Shown here: one piece after another, positions 63,169-64,000 of the stretch
Layout of the letters: every line of letters starts with the position of its first letter
Position numbering within the stretch: the stretch's first letter is position 1
Assembly: GCA_963573315.1 (NCBI GenBank)
Contig: OY752141.1
Span: 2,914,001 to 2,978,000, forward strand
Origin: Entomortierella parvispora
Lineage: Eukaryota > Mortierellomycota > Mortierellomycetes > Mortierellales > Mortierellaceae
DNA: 64,000 bases
Direction of reading: 5' to 3'
Notes under the pieces: model-generated
What the model saw: the letters and a program-made list of their open reading frames with translations, nothing else
Database searches by the model: none
What the model was told of the DNA's origin: nothing
Program-made: the position numbers and the translations under genes

Positions 63169-63372
63169 GGGAGAAAGTGACCATCTACTGCAACGATGAC
63201 AACAAACAAAAAGCAACCACAGAAAATGGTCCTTCTGACCCCATTGTTGATTTTGTGGAGAAAGAAGAATAGAGAAGAGGCCAACGCGGGGAGAAAGTGA
63301 GAGAGAGTGAATGCCAATGACAACAACATAAACAATCGCTGTCATGTCGAGGTCATTGTGGAGAAAGAATGA
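63169..63372. repeat. Diverged ~118-bp tandem duplication
   Basis: Two blocks both begin ggggagaaagtga, contain a gatgacaacaa/aatgacaacaa core and end cattgt...gtggagaaagaa. The halves differ by many substitutions and indels, so the duplication is old. Confidence 0.5.
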
Positions 63373-63766
63373 TAAAAAGCGCAAACAACAATCAGAGATA
63401 GCAAGCTACTATATTTTTTTTCTCTGTTGGGCCCAGGGTAGGGAAAGGTTGTAGACTAATTAGAAGAAGTACATAACAAATCGTTGAACCAGCTGCACCA
63501 GCCAAAACACACAGAGTGTGGGAAGAAAAGAAACTGAGTAAACGATGCGAGTTGTGCCCAGCTTTGGGTTTTCTGACAGGTAATCAAATGCGGGAAAACA
63601 CAAGCCCTCGCCTTCAGTGTAAGGTTGGGGAGGAGAGCAACAAAAACCCGGCGTGATGGTGAGCGAGGGCGATTATTCTTTGCAGCGAGAGTGACCCTTA
63701 CCTGTGGGGAAGAAGGTATGGCGGGTTGTCAGAAAGAGTTTTCAGGGAATCACAAGAGGCTATTAA

Positions 63767-63819
63767 AGAAGGTCTTGACCATAAGCAACGCCTTGTGGTT
63801 ACGGTCAAGACTTTTTCTT
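63767..63819. other. Imperfect hairpin / inverted repeat
   Basis: The arm AGAAGGTCTTGACCATAA pairs with TTACGGTCAAGACTTTTTCT with one mismatch and a small bulge across a ~15-nt loop. It may be a small structured RNA or the end of a decayed miniature transposon. Confidence 0.5.
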
Positions 63820-64000
63820 GAACGTCGTTTACGCCCACCATAGGACGCCCACCAAAGGATGGTCCAATCAGAGAAGGAGATGAAATTTGGTGGCAATCAT
63901 CACATGACCACAGGTCCTCTACACTGAGTCTCGAAGCCTCGAACCGTTGGAAAACTCTCCTGAGGTCCGTGTATTCGGGCCATTCCTCGATTGTTCTCTC

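Larger units (their letters stand above)
62044..64000. other. Intergenic, no gene supported
   Basis: The last 2 kb contains the arrestin-like promoter, a CT-rich block (62340-62500), a short palindrome, a diverged duplication and a hairpin listed separately. Open frames are low-complexity or motif-free. A gene lying mostly outside the window cannot be excluded. Confidence 0.5.

Overview
The window is nuclear DNA of a filamentous fungus. Genes are widely spaced and carry short GT-AG introns, often with GTAAGT-like donors. Start codons sit in good eukaryotic contexts such as ACCATGG, and intergenic DNA is rich in CT/GA runs and homopolymers. The gene set (ARPC1, GCN2 kinase, Cdc25, Sir2-type deacetylase, Hsp110, arrestin-like adaptor, F-box proteins, a very large TRP-like channel) fits an early-diverging fungus. 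I favour Mortierellomycota (a Mortierella or Linnemannia relative) from general resemblance of protein style; no search was run.

Layout. 1-3.1 kb: a degenerate 96-bp coding-like tandem repeat and a GNAT acetyltransferase. 3.1-10.7 kb: a 13-exon minus-strand gene for a ~2133-residue TRP-like channel with a long N-terminal sensor-like region. 12.8-16.4 kb: a decayed short-chain dehydrogenase, a peroxisomal double-SCP2 protein and a multiply frameshifted pseudogene. 16.6-18.7 kb: short repeats and an orphan gene with a degenerate aspartic-protease-like fold. 19.2-25.4 kb: ARPC1, a TMEM115/rhomboid-like Golgi membrane protein and a PP2C phosphatase with homopolymer-laden introns. 26-32.6 kb: a Ser-rich orphan and a 1235-residue tail-region membrane protein. 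33.3-38.1 kb: two consecutive intronless F-box genes. 38.5-41.4 kb: Cdc25. 41.7-52.2 kb: Hsp110 and GCN2 arranged head to head. 52.6-54.4 kb: an orphan single-pass membrane protein. 55.8-60.1 kb: a large sirtuin. 60.5-62.0 kb: an arrestin-domain adaptor with a polyQ tract. The last 2 kb has no supported gene.

The genes do not form a cluster with one pathway. There is a loose theme of stress and cell-cycle signalling (GCN2, Hsp110, PP2C, Cdc25, sirtuin, F-box and arrestin adaptors). Exon models were built by hand from splice signals and reading-frame continuity, and each spliced model below keeps phase to its stop codon. No tRNA, rRNA, CRISPR array or intact transposon was recognised.
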